This document shows positions 37,901 to 47,500 of a stretch of 64,000 nucleotides of DNA, in pieces. A program made the position numbers and the translations under genes. Below the pieces are notes generated by a model, which worked only from the letters and a program-made list of their open reading frames with translations, searched no databases and was not told where the DNA came from. The stretch is from Cyclobacteriaceae bacterium (lineage in GTDB: Bacteria > Bacteroidota > Bacteroidia > Cytophagales > Cyclobacteriaceae): the NCBI GenBank assembly GCA_028284125.1, contig JANQSI010000017.1, positions 62,001-126,000 of the forward strand, in the 5' to 3' direction. The first letter of the stretch is position 1. Each line of letters begins with the position of its first letter.

Positions 37901-38169
37901 CCAATGGAGTAGCTGTCCTGACCATCAAAAATGGGTTTCCATGTGGTACCGGAGTTGACTGTTTTCCAAACTCCGCCAGAACCAACGGCTACATACCAAA
38001 CATTCTCATTGTCCGGATGAATGGCAATATCAGCGATTCGTCCTGAAGTTAGTGCCGGACCGATACTTCTAAATTTCAGTCCTGCAAAAGTTTTTGAATC
38101 AACATCCTGCGCCATCGTACCGAGCGCTATGAAACAAAAGGTGAGGGTTAATGATAAAATGCGGGTCAT
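34939..38169 (-). CDS. Secreted BNR/VPS10-like beta-propeller protein
   Basis: The reading frame runs upstream to 38313, but the ATG at 38169 gives the signal peptide (MTRILSLTLTFCFIALGTMAQ) and is chosen, for 1076 residues. The protein contains many BNR repeats (SxDGGxTW, for example KSTDGGDTW, KSTDGGETW, VSYDGGKAW) over about residues 40-690, giving two multi-bladed propellers like the sortilin/VPS10 family of bacterial glycosyl-hydrolase-like proteins. The last 350 residues have a beta-rich domain and a helical tail (SLVDAMSRALTNATNP). It is probably a surface or periplasmic binding or processing protein. It is a paralogue of the gene at 40910. Confidence 0.85.
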   Translation of the reverse strand: MTRILSLTLTFCFIALGTMAQDVDSKTFAGLKFRSIGPALTSGRIADIAIHPDNENVWYVAVGSGGVWKTVNSGTTWKPIFDGQDSYSIGCVTIDPNNSETIWVGTGENVGGRHVGFGDGIYVSYDGGKAWKNKGLKASEHISKIIVHPTNPDVVWVAAQGPLWSKGGERGLYKSTDGGDTWRKTLGDDEWVGATDILIDPRNPDILYAATWQRHRTVAALMGGGPGSGIHKSTDGGETWTKLSSGLPKTSMGKIGLAISSFNPDQVYAVIEEIRSKGGTYMTSNQGATWTKMSDQISGGTGPHYYQELYTSPHQEGRLYLMNNVVMISDDHGKTFTAMNENKKHVDTHAMAFKMSDPNYALFGTDGGLYETFDLTKTWKYIANLPLVQYYKVAVDDSAPFYNVYGGTQDNGSHGGPSRTANSAGIRNADWWITLGADGHQSATEPGNPDITYGEYQQGTLWRIDQTTGETVFIQPQPQAGDPHERFNWDAPILVSPHNPTRLYFASYRVWKSENRGDDWTAISGDLTRNQERLGLPIMGRTQSYDNAWDVGAMSNYNTITSLAESPLQEGLIYAGTDDGILQVTEDGGQNWRKIELGSIKGIPSTPFVNDVRADLHDANTVYLILDNHKYGDFKPYVLKSTNKGNSWTIINGNLPDRLLTWRIVQDHEKKDLLFLATEFGVYFSNDSGNKWIELTGGLPTISFRDITIQRRENDLVGASFGRGFYILDDISPLRDWDNAMQNAEATVFNTRPAYWYVPRDEIYGQGHADYQAKNPPYGAVFTYYLKDKYKSLTDTRKESEKDLNKNKSNVPFPGWDALDKEFSQNKPMVILTIRDTNGNVVKHVNGTNTKGFNRVAWDLTYANRGGERLRTGGRGFFGGGAKATPGTYTMTLAKVIDGVWTELSEPQEFQVIKLRDGALPGKDVSEINAFRERFVAFQQDMTSVRTVLSQSQSLVDAMSRALTNATNPTAELAKSIEDTRNVLLELNRKMNGSQARREVGERNPPSPGNGQFLGFVALGNTYGPTGNHVAAFDRAVAQLGDIKAELKTISEETLPGLRSALKEAGAPWIEGEGLR

Positions 38170-38403
38170 AATCAAATTTTGGTTTAGAAAGTCCAATCTA
38201 GAAAGAGCGAAATGAATGTCAAAAGAAATTGTGATCAGTGGCGGCAGGCAGAAAAGTTTAAAGTGGATAATTCTAAAAAGTGGAAAGATTTTTTGGCAAA
38301 AGATTAAAGACATCCCACTAACCCGGTATGATTGATCTTTTTCTTTCCCACTCTTTTAAAGTCAGTTTTTCCATGCTCACTGAAAATGAGTTATCTTGAA
38401 TGA

Positions 38404-40140
38404 ATGTCAAACAGTACCAGCTATCTAAGTCTTCTTGGTAAGCGTCTCATTTTCTATCTAGGTGGTGCCTGGGTTGTTGTTGAATCATTTAGCTTCTTAG
38501 TACAACGCTACGATCTTGACCCAGGACTCATTGATCTCCTGATATTGATGATCTTATTCGGGTTTCCTGCCACGTTAATATTCAGCTCTTTTAAAGGCAG
38601 ATGGAACTGGAGACCCATTCTACTCCACGTGGCAAATCTCGTACTGGCATTCAGTTTAATCTTTTACTATGTTATTCACCCATCGATTCTCAATCCGGAA
38701 AAGCTCCGATTTTTTAAAGTAACTAAGACACACACATCATCTGTTGATAACCTAAGCGGGATTGCCGTCCTTCCCTTTTTGAATAATATGGGAGAGGACC
38801 AAGCGTATCTTGTCGCCGGGATTCACGATGGACTCATTACTGAAATTGGAAAGCTTGGCAACCTAAAGGTGGTATCGAGGACATCCGTCATGTCTTATGA
38901 GAATACAAAAAAAAATATCAGACAAATTGCCAAGGAACTAAAAGTTGATGCGTTGATCGAAGCATCCCTAACGCGAATAGACACTACGATCTCGCTGCAG
39001 ATGAAGCTTATCCGTGCATTTCCAGAAGAATCCATTTTATGGACCTCTTCTTATGAGGTAAGCCTGGGAGCCATTCCCAACCTCTTCAGAGAGGTCACTA
39101 AAAATGTGGCACTGAAAATCAATAACACCATAACACCGGAGCAAGAAGAGAAGCTCTCGCCCCAACCAATCCTCAACTCAGCTAGCTATGAAGCCTATTT
39201 AAGAGGTGGGTACTACCTGGGATTTCTTACACCTAAATACTTTGCTACCGCAGAAAACTATTTCGTCAAAGCAATCAAAGCTGATTCTCTCATGGTAGAA
39301 GCTTACGCAGGCTTAGCTAATCTCTGGGCTTCTAAGAGACAGATGGGGTATGTTCATCCACAGCTGGCTCGCGACACAATTAAAACATTATTAGAAACTG
39401 CTTCTATCATCAACCCTGAAAATGCGTTGCTTATTGCACAGTATGCTATTGAACAGACCTGGGGGACATTTGAATGGGAAAAAGCTGAGAAAAACTTTAG
39501 AGAAAGTATAAAAATTAATCCCAATTACCCTGGTTCCAGAATTGCTTTTGCGCATTACCTCATGATTATGGAGAGTTGGGAAGAAGCCTGGGAGCAAGCA
39601 CGTTATGCCGAAGCACTGGACCCGGAATCACCTTGGATCATAAGTTTTATTGGGGTCATGTATGTGTTTGAAGGTAAAATACTAACCGCTTCAAAATACA
39701 TGGAAAAACTGAAGAGAATAGCTCCTGATCATCCACTGGTGGTGGAAGTAAACCTTGAAAAAGCCATCGCCCTCAAAGATTATGAAGAAGCAATAAAGCA
39801 ACTGAAAATTCTCATGCAAAGAACCCAAATCGATGAAATAGAAGAGTTCATCGATGATACTTTTGCAAGAAGTGATTTTAACACTTCGATTCAGAAAATT
39901 GCTGACTTTCTAGAGAAAAAGAAAGAGACTCAATTTATCCAAACCAGATTGATCGCTCAACTTTATCATATGATTGGCAACATTGACAAACAAATGCAAA
40001 TGTTCCTGATAATGCATGAAGAGGGAGATCCGAGTCTTCCTTATTTCGGTGCAGGACCTCTAGGAGCAGAAGCTAATCATCCAGTCTTTCAAGCGGTAAT
40101 GAAAGACTTAGGATTAGATAAGGTTAAAAATCAGAACTAA
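38404..40140 (+). CDS. Membrane protein with TolB/FlgO-like domain and TPR repeats
   Basis: The 578-residue protein has two or three transmembrane segments in the first 100 residues (about 12-30, 38-58 and 74-95). It then has a TolB/FlgO-like N-terminal domain (GIAVLPFLNNMGEDQAYLVAGIHDGLITEIGKLGNLKVVSRTSVMSY). TPR repeats occupy about 260-560 (YEAYLRGGYYLGFLTPKYFATAENYFVKAIKADSLMVEAYAGLANLWA and others). This module usually follows a DNA-binding or cyclase effector domain, which is absent here, so it may act as an envelope scaffold. It is 34 bases upstream of the DinB gene. Confidence 0.75.
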   Translation: MSNSTSYLSLLGKRLIFYLGGAWVVVESFSFLVQRYDLDPGLIDLLILMILFGFPATLIFSSFKGRWNWRPILLHVANLVLAFSLIFYYVIHPSILNPEKLRFFKVTKTHTSSVDNLSGIAVLPFLNNMGEDQAYLVAGIHDGLITEIGKLGNLKVVSRTSVMSYENTKKNIRQIAKELKVDALIEASLTRIDTTISLQMKLIRAFPEESILWTSSYEVSLGAIPNLFREVTKNVALKINNTITPEQEEKLSPQPILNSASYEAYLRGGYYLGFLTPKYFATAENYFVKAIKADSLMVEAYAGLANLWASKRQMGYVHPQLARDTIKTLLETASIINPENALLIAQYAIEQTWGTFEWEKAEKNFRESIKINPNYPGSRIAFAHYLMIMESWEEAWEQARYAEALDPESPWIISFIGVMYVFEGKILTASKYMEKLKRIAPDHPLVVEVNLEKAIALKDYEEAIKQLKILMQRTQIDEIEEFIDDTFARSDFNTSIQKIADFLEKKKETQFIQTRLIAQLYHMIGNIDKQMQMFLIMHEEGDPSLPYFGAGPLGAEANHPVFQAVMKDLGLDKVKNQN

Positions 40141-40174
40141 ACACAAATCCCATAAGATACGTAAGATACGAACC

Positions 40175-40798
40175 ATGAAGACCTACATCCTAATACTCTT
40201 ACTGTTTCTCGGGCTAACAACTTCAACCAACGGACAAACGAACGAAGACCAAAAAGCACCCCCTACCTGGACGGAAGAAGACCGGAGTTACCTATTGAAT
40301 AACCTGACAAGATCTTTAGATGACTTAACTGAAGAGGTACAAAACCTAACGGAAGAACAATGGAATTTTAAGGAAAACCCGAATAGTTGGAGCATTAATC
40401 AGATCGTAGAACACTTGGCCATTTACGAACTGATTTTCATGAATGAAATTTCAGTCGCTTTACAAATGGGCGAATTCCCTCAAATCAAGAAGTATGCTCC
40501 CGACAGCCTTTTTCTTGGTGACAATCCGAATCAACTCAACACAACAGATTATACGAAACCATTTTCCCATACCGTGCCCTTAGGTAACAATAAAGGAATT
40601 GATAACTTGACATGGTTAAAAACAATGAGAAGTGACTCCATTGAGTTTGTGAGAACAGAAGAAAGAAATCTCAGATTATACTATGTCAATTTTGGGCCGA
40701 ATATTCATCAAAAGTGTATGAGGATTTTCAGTCATACTGATAGACACCTAAGACAAATCAGAGGAGTCAAGTCGCATCCCAATTATCCTGAATCATAA
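40175..40798 (+). CDS. DinB/YfiT-like protein with signal peptide
   Basis: The 207-residue protein has a signal peptide (about 1-20) and a DinB-like four-helix bundle. Metal ligands fit NQIVEHLAIYE and FSHTDRHLRQIRGV (H-x3-H pattern). Most DinB proteins are cytoplasmic thiol-dependent enzymes, so the signal peptide is unusual and suggests a periplasmic role. It follows the TPR protein after 34 bases on the same strand. Confidence 0.82.
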   Translation: MKTYILILLLFLGLTTSTNGQTNEDQKAPPTWTEEDRSYLLNNLTRSLDDLTEEVQNLTEEQWNFKENPNSWSINQIVEHLAIYELIFMNEISVALQMGEFPQIKKYAPDSLFLGDNPNQLNTTDYTKPFSHTVPLGNNKGIDNLTWLKTMRSDSIEFVRTEERNLRLYYVNFGPNIHQKCMRIFSHTDRHLRQIRGVKSHPNYPES

Positions 40799-40909
40799 GC
40801 GTAAAGCGAATCACTACAGTCCTTTGATAGCAAGCGAGCTACCGCCTGCAAGGAATCGCTGGATATAATCGGTAATTATGGCTAGCTTAGAAATTTCAAC
40901 GCTAAACTC

Positions 40910-43900
40910 ATGAAATCTAAGCTATCCCTACTCTTTTCGTTGCTATCCATTTGCCTTGTTGCACAGCAATTGGACCCTTCAACATTTAAAAACCTTGACT
41001 TTCGCTTCATTGGCCCCGAGGGCAACCGTGCAATCGCGATCGCCGGAGAACCAGGCAATCCCATGGTCAATTATATCGGGGCGGCTTCTGGCGGCCTATG
41101 GAAAACCATGGACGGGGGCGTGCGATGGAATCCGATCACCGATTCACTAAATGTTTCTTCTATCGGCTCTGTGGCCTTAGCTCCTTCTGACCCCAAGCAA
41201 GTCTGGATGGGCACCGGAGAAACCTTCGTCATCAGACCCGCCCATGCCATGGGTGATGGGATTTACAAATCCAATGATGCGGGTGAAACCTGGGAGCGAA
41301 AAGGACTTGAGAAAACGGGTCGTATCGGTCGAGTGGTCATCCATCCCACCAATCCTGACATTGTATATGCAGCAGCATTGGGACATACGTACGGACCACA
41401 GCAAGAGCGGGGCGTATATAGAACAAAAGACGGAGGTGAATCCTGGGAACGGGTGCTCTTTGTTGACGAAGGAACAGGTGCTGCTGATATCGCCATTGAT
41501 CCTTCGAATCCCAACACACTTTATGCTGCCATGTGGTCCATTCACATCAACACCTGGGGACTCAATAGTGGCGGCCCGGGTGGAGGAATTTATAAATCGA
41601 CTGACGGTGGAGATACCTGGGAGCCATTGACGAAAAATGGACTTCCGGGCGGAGAGAAGCGACCTGTTGGTAAAACAGCGGTGGCCCTTTGTTACACCCA
41701 GCCCAACGTGGTTTATGCGCTTTTTGAAATCAACAGTCCGGAGCTGTGGCGCTCTGATGATTACGGAGAAACGTGGACGCTCATGAGTCAGGACCACACG
41801 ATGAACGAGCGTGCGCCCTACTATACCCGAATCACCGTGGCACCTGATAATCCTGAAGAGATCTATTTTCTGAGTGTACGATTTTCTAAATCTGAGGATG
41901 GTGGGAAAACACTCATGAAGAATCCACCGCGCGGTGGCGGAGACAACCACGACATGTGGATCGATCCTGAAAATCCGGACCGGATGATGGTCGCGCATGA
42001 TGGCTGTGCAAGCATGAGCCTCAACAGGGGAAAGTCTTTCAGCCGAGTTGTATTACCGATTGCTCAGATGTATCACGTTTCAGTTGATGACCAGGTCCCC
42101 TATTACGTCTACGGCAACCGTCAGGACGGCTGGTCCTACCGCGGACCGAGCAACAGTTTACAAGGGTATATTCCGGTCGGCCTATGGCACGGCGTAGGTG
42201 GCTGTGAAAGCGGGTTCGCAAAACCCGACCCAAATGATAACACTATCGTTTGGTCAGGCTGCTATGACGGTGGATTGGAGCGCTATGATTTAAAAACCGG
42301 CTATGCCCGAGAAGTTCGTGTGTGGCCAGAAGCCGGATATGGCTGGAAACCAGCAGACATGAAGTATCGCTGGCATTGGAATTTTCCGCTCAGCTTTTCC
42401 ACCTCAGTAAAGCACCGAGTCTATGTAGGCAGTCAGTTTGTGCACCAATCAGATGATGGCGGGCAGAGCTGGCAAATCATTAGCCCTGATCTGACCCTCA
42501 ATCGAAAGGATCATCAGCAAAGTTCCGGTGGTGTAGCCATCGACAACCTTATGACCTTTGATGGTGCTACACTCTTTGCGATTGAAGAATCGCCAATAGA
42601 GCCCGGACTTATTTGGACGGGAAGCAACGACGGTCAGGTTCAGCTAACCAGAGACGCAGGAAAGACCTGGACGAATCTCACTGCTAATATTCCGGATTTA
42701 CCTGAGTGGGGCACCATTGCCAACATCCATCCTTCGAAATATCAAAAAGGCACCGCATACATTACAGTAGACCTCCACCAGATGGGTGATTTTGGGACTT
42801 ATTTGTACAAGACCACCGATTATGGCCAAACCTGGAAATCCATTGTCGGAAATGTACCACAAAGCGTACACAGCTTCGCCCATGTCATCATTGAAGATCC
42901 CAAAAAGCAAGGCATGCTCTACCTCGGTGTAGACAATGGGATCTACATCAGTCATGATGATGGCGAAAACTGGATGCCGTTGAGAAATAACCTTCCACCT
43001 GCTCCGGTCTATTGGTTGACTGTTCAGGAACGTTTCGATGACCTGGTGGTTGGTACGTATGGAAGAGGCTATTACATCCTGGATGATCTTGGGGCACTCA
43101 GACAGTTTGATCAAGGTAAATCTGCGGAGGTGCAGCTGTTTGATATTCGTGAATCTTATCGATTTAGTCAAAAAGAGAGTATCAAGACAGATGGTGCGAG
43201 TTTTAACTCCGGGAGTAATCCAGCTTACGGTGCCCCCATCAACTACTACCTTCCCGAAGAAGCAGATTCTGTCATGATCCGTATTTTGGATGAGAATGAC
43301 GAAATCATCCGTTCCCTTGATGGAAAAAAGAAACCTGGCGTGAATCGTGTCATGTGGGATTTAAGATACGAACCTACCTACAAACCACGTCTCAGAACAC
43401 TCCCCCCTGGCCGACCATGGGTGCAGTTAAATGGTGAGGGATGGAGGCCACTGGTGACCTGGGATTTGGACCTGTGGCGTGGACAGTTTGGTCCAAGGGT
43501 CGTTCCCGGAAAGTTCACAGTCGTACTGATTGTGGATGAACAAGAATATCGCTCAGAATTAGAGGTACTAAAAGATCCGATCTCGGATGGAGAAGTTGAG
43601 GACATCAAAGCGCAAGTTGCCTTGTCGCTGGAGTTACGAGATGCCATGAACCTGGCCGTTACCCTGATCAATAAAGTGGAAATCATACGGTCGGAGTTAG
43701 ACGCCTTAAAGCCTGAGCTCAAGAAAAAGTCAGATGTCCGAGAAGCTGAAAGGCTCCAGGGAGTTGCAACAAAAATTGCGGGTAGCCTATACGATATCCA
43801 TTTGACAGGAGCGCGTGAAGATGCTTTTCGCTCACCCATGAAACTATACGGGCGATTAAGTGCCCTCGCAAGCGATTTAACTGCAAGTGGTATTGACTTC

Positions 43901-44071
43901 AAACCTACTAATCAGCAAAGTGCCGTCTATGAAGTGCTCAATAAACGCCTGATGACCTCAAAGGAAGACTTTGATGAGCTAGTTTCCAGGGATATTGAAG
44001 CCTTCAATAAGCGACTAAATGCACTGGATATAAAAGTCGACATAGAGAAGAAAATAGAAGAAGGAGGATAA
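40910..44071 (+). CDS. Secreted BNR/VPS10-like beta-propeller protein, paralogue
   Basis: The 1053-residue protein has a signal peptide (about 1-19) and then the same architecture as the gene at 34939: SGGLWKTMDGG, GDGIYKSNDAGETW, GGIYKSTDGGDTW and similar BNR repeats in two propellers (about 25-750), a beta domain (PGVNRVMWDLRYEP) and a helical C-terminal region. The paralogues share the opening (xSTFKxLxFRxIGP) and layout but are clearly diverged. This one is probably a surface protein. A 42-bp tandem repeat array starts 30 bases downstream of its stop. Confidence 0.85.
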   Translation: MKSKLSLLFSLLSICLVAQQLDPSTFKNLDFRFIGPEGNRAIAIAGEPGNPMVNYIGAASGGLWKTMDGGVRWNPITDSLNVSSIGSVALAPSDPKQVWMGTGETFVIRPAHAMGDGIYKSNDAGETWERKGLEKTGRIGRVVIHPTNPDIVYAAALGHTYGPQQERGVYRTKDGGESWERVLFVDEGTGAADIAIDPSNPNTLYAAMWSIHINTWGLNSGGPGGGIYKSTDGGDTWEPLTKNGLPGGEKRPVGKTAVALCYTQPNVVYALFEINSPELWRSDDYGETWTLMSQDHTMNERAPYYTRITVAPDNPEEIYFLSVRFSKSEDGGKTLMKNPPRGGGDNHDMWIDPENPDRMMVAHDGCASMSLNRGKSFSRVVLPIAQMYHVSVDDQVPYYVYGNRQDGWSYRGPSNSLQGYIPVGLWHGVGGCESGFAKPDPNDNTIVWSGCYDGGLERYDLKTGYAREVRVWPEAGYGWKPADMKYRWHWNFPLSFSTSVKHRVYVGSQFVHQSDDGGQSWQIISPDLTLNRKDHQQSSGGVAIDNLMTFDGATLFAIEESPIEPGLIWTGSNDGQVQLTRDAGKTWTNLTANIPDLPEWGTIANIHPSKYQKGTAYITVDLHQMGDFGTYLYKTTDYGQTWKSIVGNVPQSVHSFAHVIIEDPKKQGMLYLGVDNGIYISHDDGENWMPLRNNLPPAPVYWLTVQERFDDLVVGTYGRGYYILDDLGALRQFDQGKSAEVQLFDIRESYRFSQKESIKTDGASFNSGSNPAYGAPINYYLPEEADSVMIRILDENDEIIRSLDGKKKPGVNRVMWDLRYEPTYKPRLRTLPPGRPWVQLNGEGWRPLVTWDLDLWRGQFGPRVVPGKFTVVLIVDEQEYRSELEVLKDPISDGEVEDIKAQVALSLELRDAMNLAVTLINKVEIIRSELDALKPELKKKSDVREAERLQGVATKIAGSLYDIHLTGAREDAFRSPMKLYGRLSALASDLTASGIDFKPTNQQSAVYEVLNKRLMTSKEDFDELVSRDIEAFNKRLNALDIKVDIEKKIEEGG

Positions 44072-44101
44072 AGACTGCACTAGTCGGTATCCTTGGCTAA
44101 G

Positions 44102-44479
44102 TTGTCGGTAGAGGCAACTATCTTGTCTGCACCCTTAGCTCGCTTGTCTGTGGAAGCAACTATCTTGTCTGTACCCTTGGCTCGCTTGTCTGTAAAGGCA
44201 ACTATCTTGTCTGTACCCTTGGCTCGCTTGTCTGTGAAGGCAACTATCTTGTCCGTACCCTTGGCTCGCTTGTCTGTGAAGGCAACTATCTTGTCGGTAC
44301 TCTTGGCTATGTTGTCGGTGGAGGCAACTATCTTGTCGGTACCCTTGGCTAAGTCGTCGGTGGAAGCAACTATCTTGTCGGTACTCTTGGCTAAGCTGTC
44401 GGTGGAAGCAACTATCTTGTCGGTACGCTTGGCTATGTTGTCGGTGGAGGCAACTATCTTGTCGGTACCCTTGGCTATC
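44102..44479. repeat. 42-bp tandem repeat array (nine copies)
   Basis: Nine contiguous 42-base units start at 44102, 44144, 44186, 44228, 44270, 44312, 44354, 44396 and 44438. Each unit itself is two 21-base halves opening with TTGTCGGT or TTGTCTGT. Early copies carry TCTGT and later ones TCGGT, so they form two subfamilies. The array fills most of the 525-base gap between two large genes. Because 42 is divisible by three, frames stay open on both strands, which is not evidence of coding. Confidence 0.9.
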
Positions 44480-44596
44480 GTGGCTATAACACGTTTGCAA
44501 CCCCTACTAATCTTTGCTAGCTTCGTTTTCGTATCAGTTCTAGTAAATACATAACTACAATAACCCGTTTCTTACGTTTCAATTAACCCTCGTATT

Positions 44597-47500
44597 ATGA
44601 AATACCTCATCTCATTGCTCCTTGTCTCGTTCAGTTTCAGCTCATTCAGTCAAATCAATGCGAAGCTGATGCGCTTTGTTGACGTATCGGAAACGCAGAT
44701 CTGCTTCGTCTATGGTGGCGATATCTGGGTGGTCGATAAAAATGGCGGTACAGCCACCCAACTCACCAATTCTCCTGGCGAGGAATCCTATCCAAAATTC
44801 TCTCCGGATGGTACGGAAATAGCATTTACAGCAAGGTATAGAGGAAATCCTGACGTGTACGTCATGCCCACCACAGGCGGGGTACCTGTTCGACTGACCT
44901 ATGGATCACATTTCGATCGAATGGTGGATTGGCATCCTTCAGGTGACAAAATTCTGTTCGCTTCTCGAAGGGAAACCGGCATTCCATCCGGACGTGTGAA
45001 CCAACTTTTCCTGATTCCAAAAACAGGCGGAATGCCAGAAAGATTACCCATGCCTTACGGCGAGATCGCTACGTATTCAGCAGATGGAAAGCAACTGGCC
45101 TACATTACGAAGATCACTGAGACGTATCCCTTTAAGCGGTATCGAGGTGGACTAACCTCTGAGGTAATTCTATTTGACTTGGAAACCAATACCGCTAAAA
45201 ACATCACCAATAACGAAGCAAATGATGGTAAACCAGCATGGGGCGGTGATAAAATTTATTTCCTATCCGACCGTGCAGATGATTTAAGGTTGAACGTATG
45301 GAGTTATGACCTTGCGTCCGAATCGCTTAGCCAGGTGACGCAATTCAAAGACTTTGACATCACCTATTTATCTGCAGGCCCAAGTGACCTGGTATTTGAA
45401 GTTGGTGGTGCACTCCATTTAATGGACCTTGCGACCGAGCAATCAAAGCAGGTAGAGGTCAATGTGGTCAGCGATTTGACATTGGAAATGTCAAGAAGAT
45501 TGGAGGTGAATAGCCAAATAAGAGGCATGACGGCTTCCCCTGGAGCAAGTCGGATTGTATTCGAAGCACGGGGAGAATTGTTCAATGCTCCAGTCAAAGA
45601 AGGATTTGTTCAGAACATTACCAGCTCTTCCGGAGCATACGATCATAGTCCCACCTGGTCTCCCAATGGCGATCACGTCGCTTATTGGAGTGATAAATCC
45701 GGGGAGTATGAGATCTACGTACAATCCATGCGAACAGATCAAGCGGCGAGAAAAATCACTTCCAGAAACAAAGGATACGGATACACGCTCCATTGGTCGC
45801 CGGACAGTAAAAAGCTGGCATTTATTGATGAGAAAAACGACATCAGCATTGTAGATGTAGCAACTGGAACGGTAGAAGTGGCAGACAACTATGAGTGGAA
45901 TTTTGGTCATGGTGGTCGCTATGGCTTTCCCATTAGTTGGTCGCATGATTCAAAGCTCCTAGCCTACTCCATTGGGATGGAAAATGGGAATGGAGCTATT
46001 TTCATCTATGACCTCAATAGCAAACAAGCCAGACAAGTCACGAGCGGGTTTTATAATGACAGCAGTCCCGTTTTTGGAACAGATGGTAAATACTTGTTTT
46101 TCCTTACAAACAGAAATTTTAGTGCAGTATATAGCAGCATGGGAGATGGTACCTGGATTTATCCGAACACCACACAACTTGCTGCGATCAGCCTCAGTCA
46201 GGAATCTCCATACTTATTGAACGCAAAAAATGACGAGTTAAAGTCTGCTGAAAAAGACGAACCAGCAGAGGATAACGACAAGAAAAAAGGGAAAAAGGAA
46301 GATTCGAAGGAAGAAGCACCAAAGCCAATTAAAATAGACTGGAATGGATTGGAAAGCCGATTGGTCATCTTACCTCCTGACGCAGGGAACCTTAACAGCC
46401 TAATGGCTTTTGAAGGCAAGGTGGTGTACCGTCGTTTTCCTAATTCAGGTTCAGGTGGAGGCGCACCGGAATTGTCCTTTTATGACCTGAAAGAAAGGGA
46501 AGAAAAAACCATCATGGCCAGGGTAAATGGCGTGGTTAAAACGGCTGATGGGAAATCGCTATTGGTACGAAGTGGTCAATCATTTGGAATAATTAAGCCC
46601 GCACCCGATCAAAAAATCAAAGATGCCATTCCAACCAGTGGATTAGTGATGGAACTGAACCCACGAGAAGAATGGCGTCAAATCTTCCAGGATACCTGGC
46701 GAAGGCACCGAGATTTCTTTTATGACGACAACATGCAGCAAGTAGATTGGGATGCACTTCGCACCCAATACGGAGATTTAATCGAAGATGCCCGATCGCG
46801 CTGGGATGTTAGTTTTCTTCAATCCAACCTTGCCGCCGAGCTAAGCGCGGGACACACGTACACGTTTGGCGGAGATAACGAAACCATAGAAAACGTAAGT
46901 ACCGGATACCTGGGAATTGACTGGGACCAAGATGACAAAGGCTACAAGATCAAACGAATCGTGAAACCTGCGGATTGGGATGCAGAAAACCGATCGCCTT
47001 TCGATCGCTCGGGCGTAGCTGTTTCAGCGGGTGACTACATCCATTCGGTGAATGGAATTTCGCTTCCGCTAAACAAAGACCCATTTGCTGCTTTCGAAGG
47101 GCTCAATGGCGAAACAGTGGTTTTGAAGGTCAGCAAAACAGGAAATGCAAGTGATGCAAAAGATGTGGTCATTACCTGTTTGACAGCAGGACAAGAAGGA
47201 AACATTCGATACCTGGATTGGATTGAACAGAACCGGTTACTGGTTGAAGAACTCTCCGGTGGCAAACTGGGATACGTTTATATGACTAATACCGGAGGCA
47301 GAGGTCAACTCGATTTAGTGAAGATGTATTACGGTCAGCTTGACAAAGAAGGATTCATTATCGATGAGCGTTTCAACGGCGGTGGACAATTGGCCGACCG
47401 GTTTTTGGAGCTGATGACACGACCAGTTATTTACAACCTGTACTGGCGCCATGGCAAATCGCACACGTTCCCGGTCAAGGCAAATACTGGCCCTATGGGC

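Noticed and set aside
38170-38313. Longer N-terminus of the 34939-38169 protein
   Set aside because: It would bury the signal peptide 48 residues inside the protein; the ATG at 38169 fits a Sec signal.
41177-41998. Minus-strand reading frames inside the BNR genes
   Set aside because: They are shadows of long coding frames with strong BNR motifs; no independent signals.
44102-44479. CRISPR array
   Set aside because: Copies are contiguous with no unique spacers and no cas genes nearby.
44093-44554. Reading frame of heptad-like LSVEATI/LSVPLAK repeats across the array
   Set aside because: The 42-base unit is divisible by 3, so one frame on each strand stays open. There is no good start, and the minus strand is equally open. 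A non-coding array is simpler.
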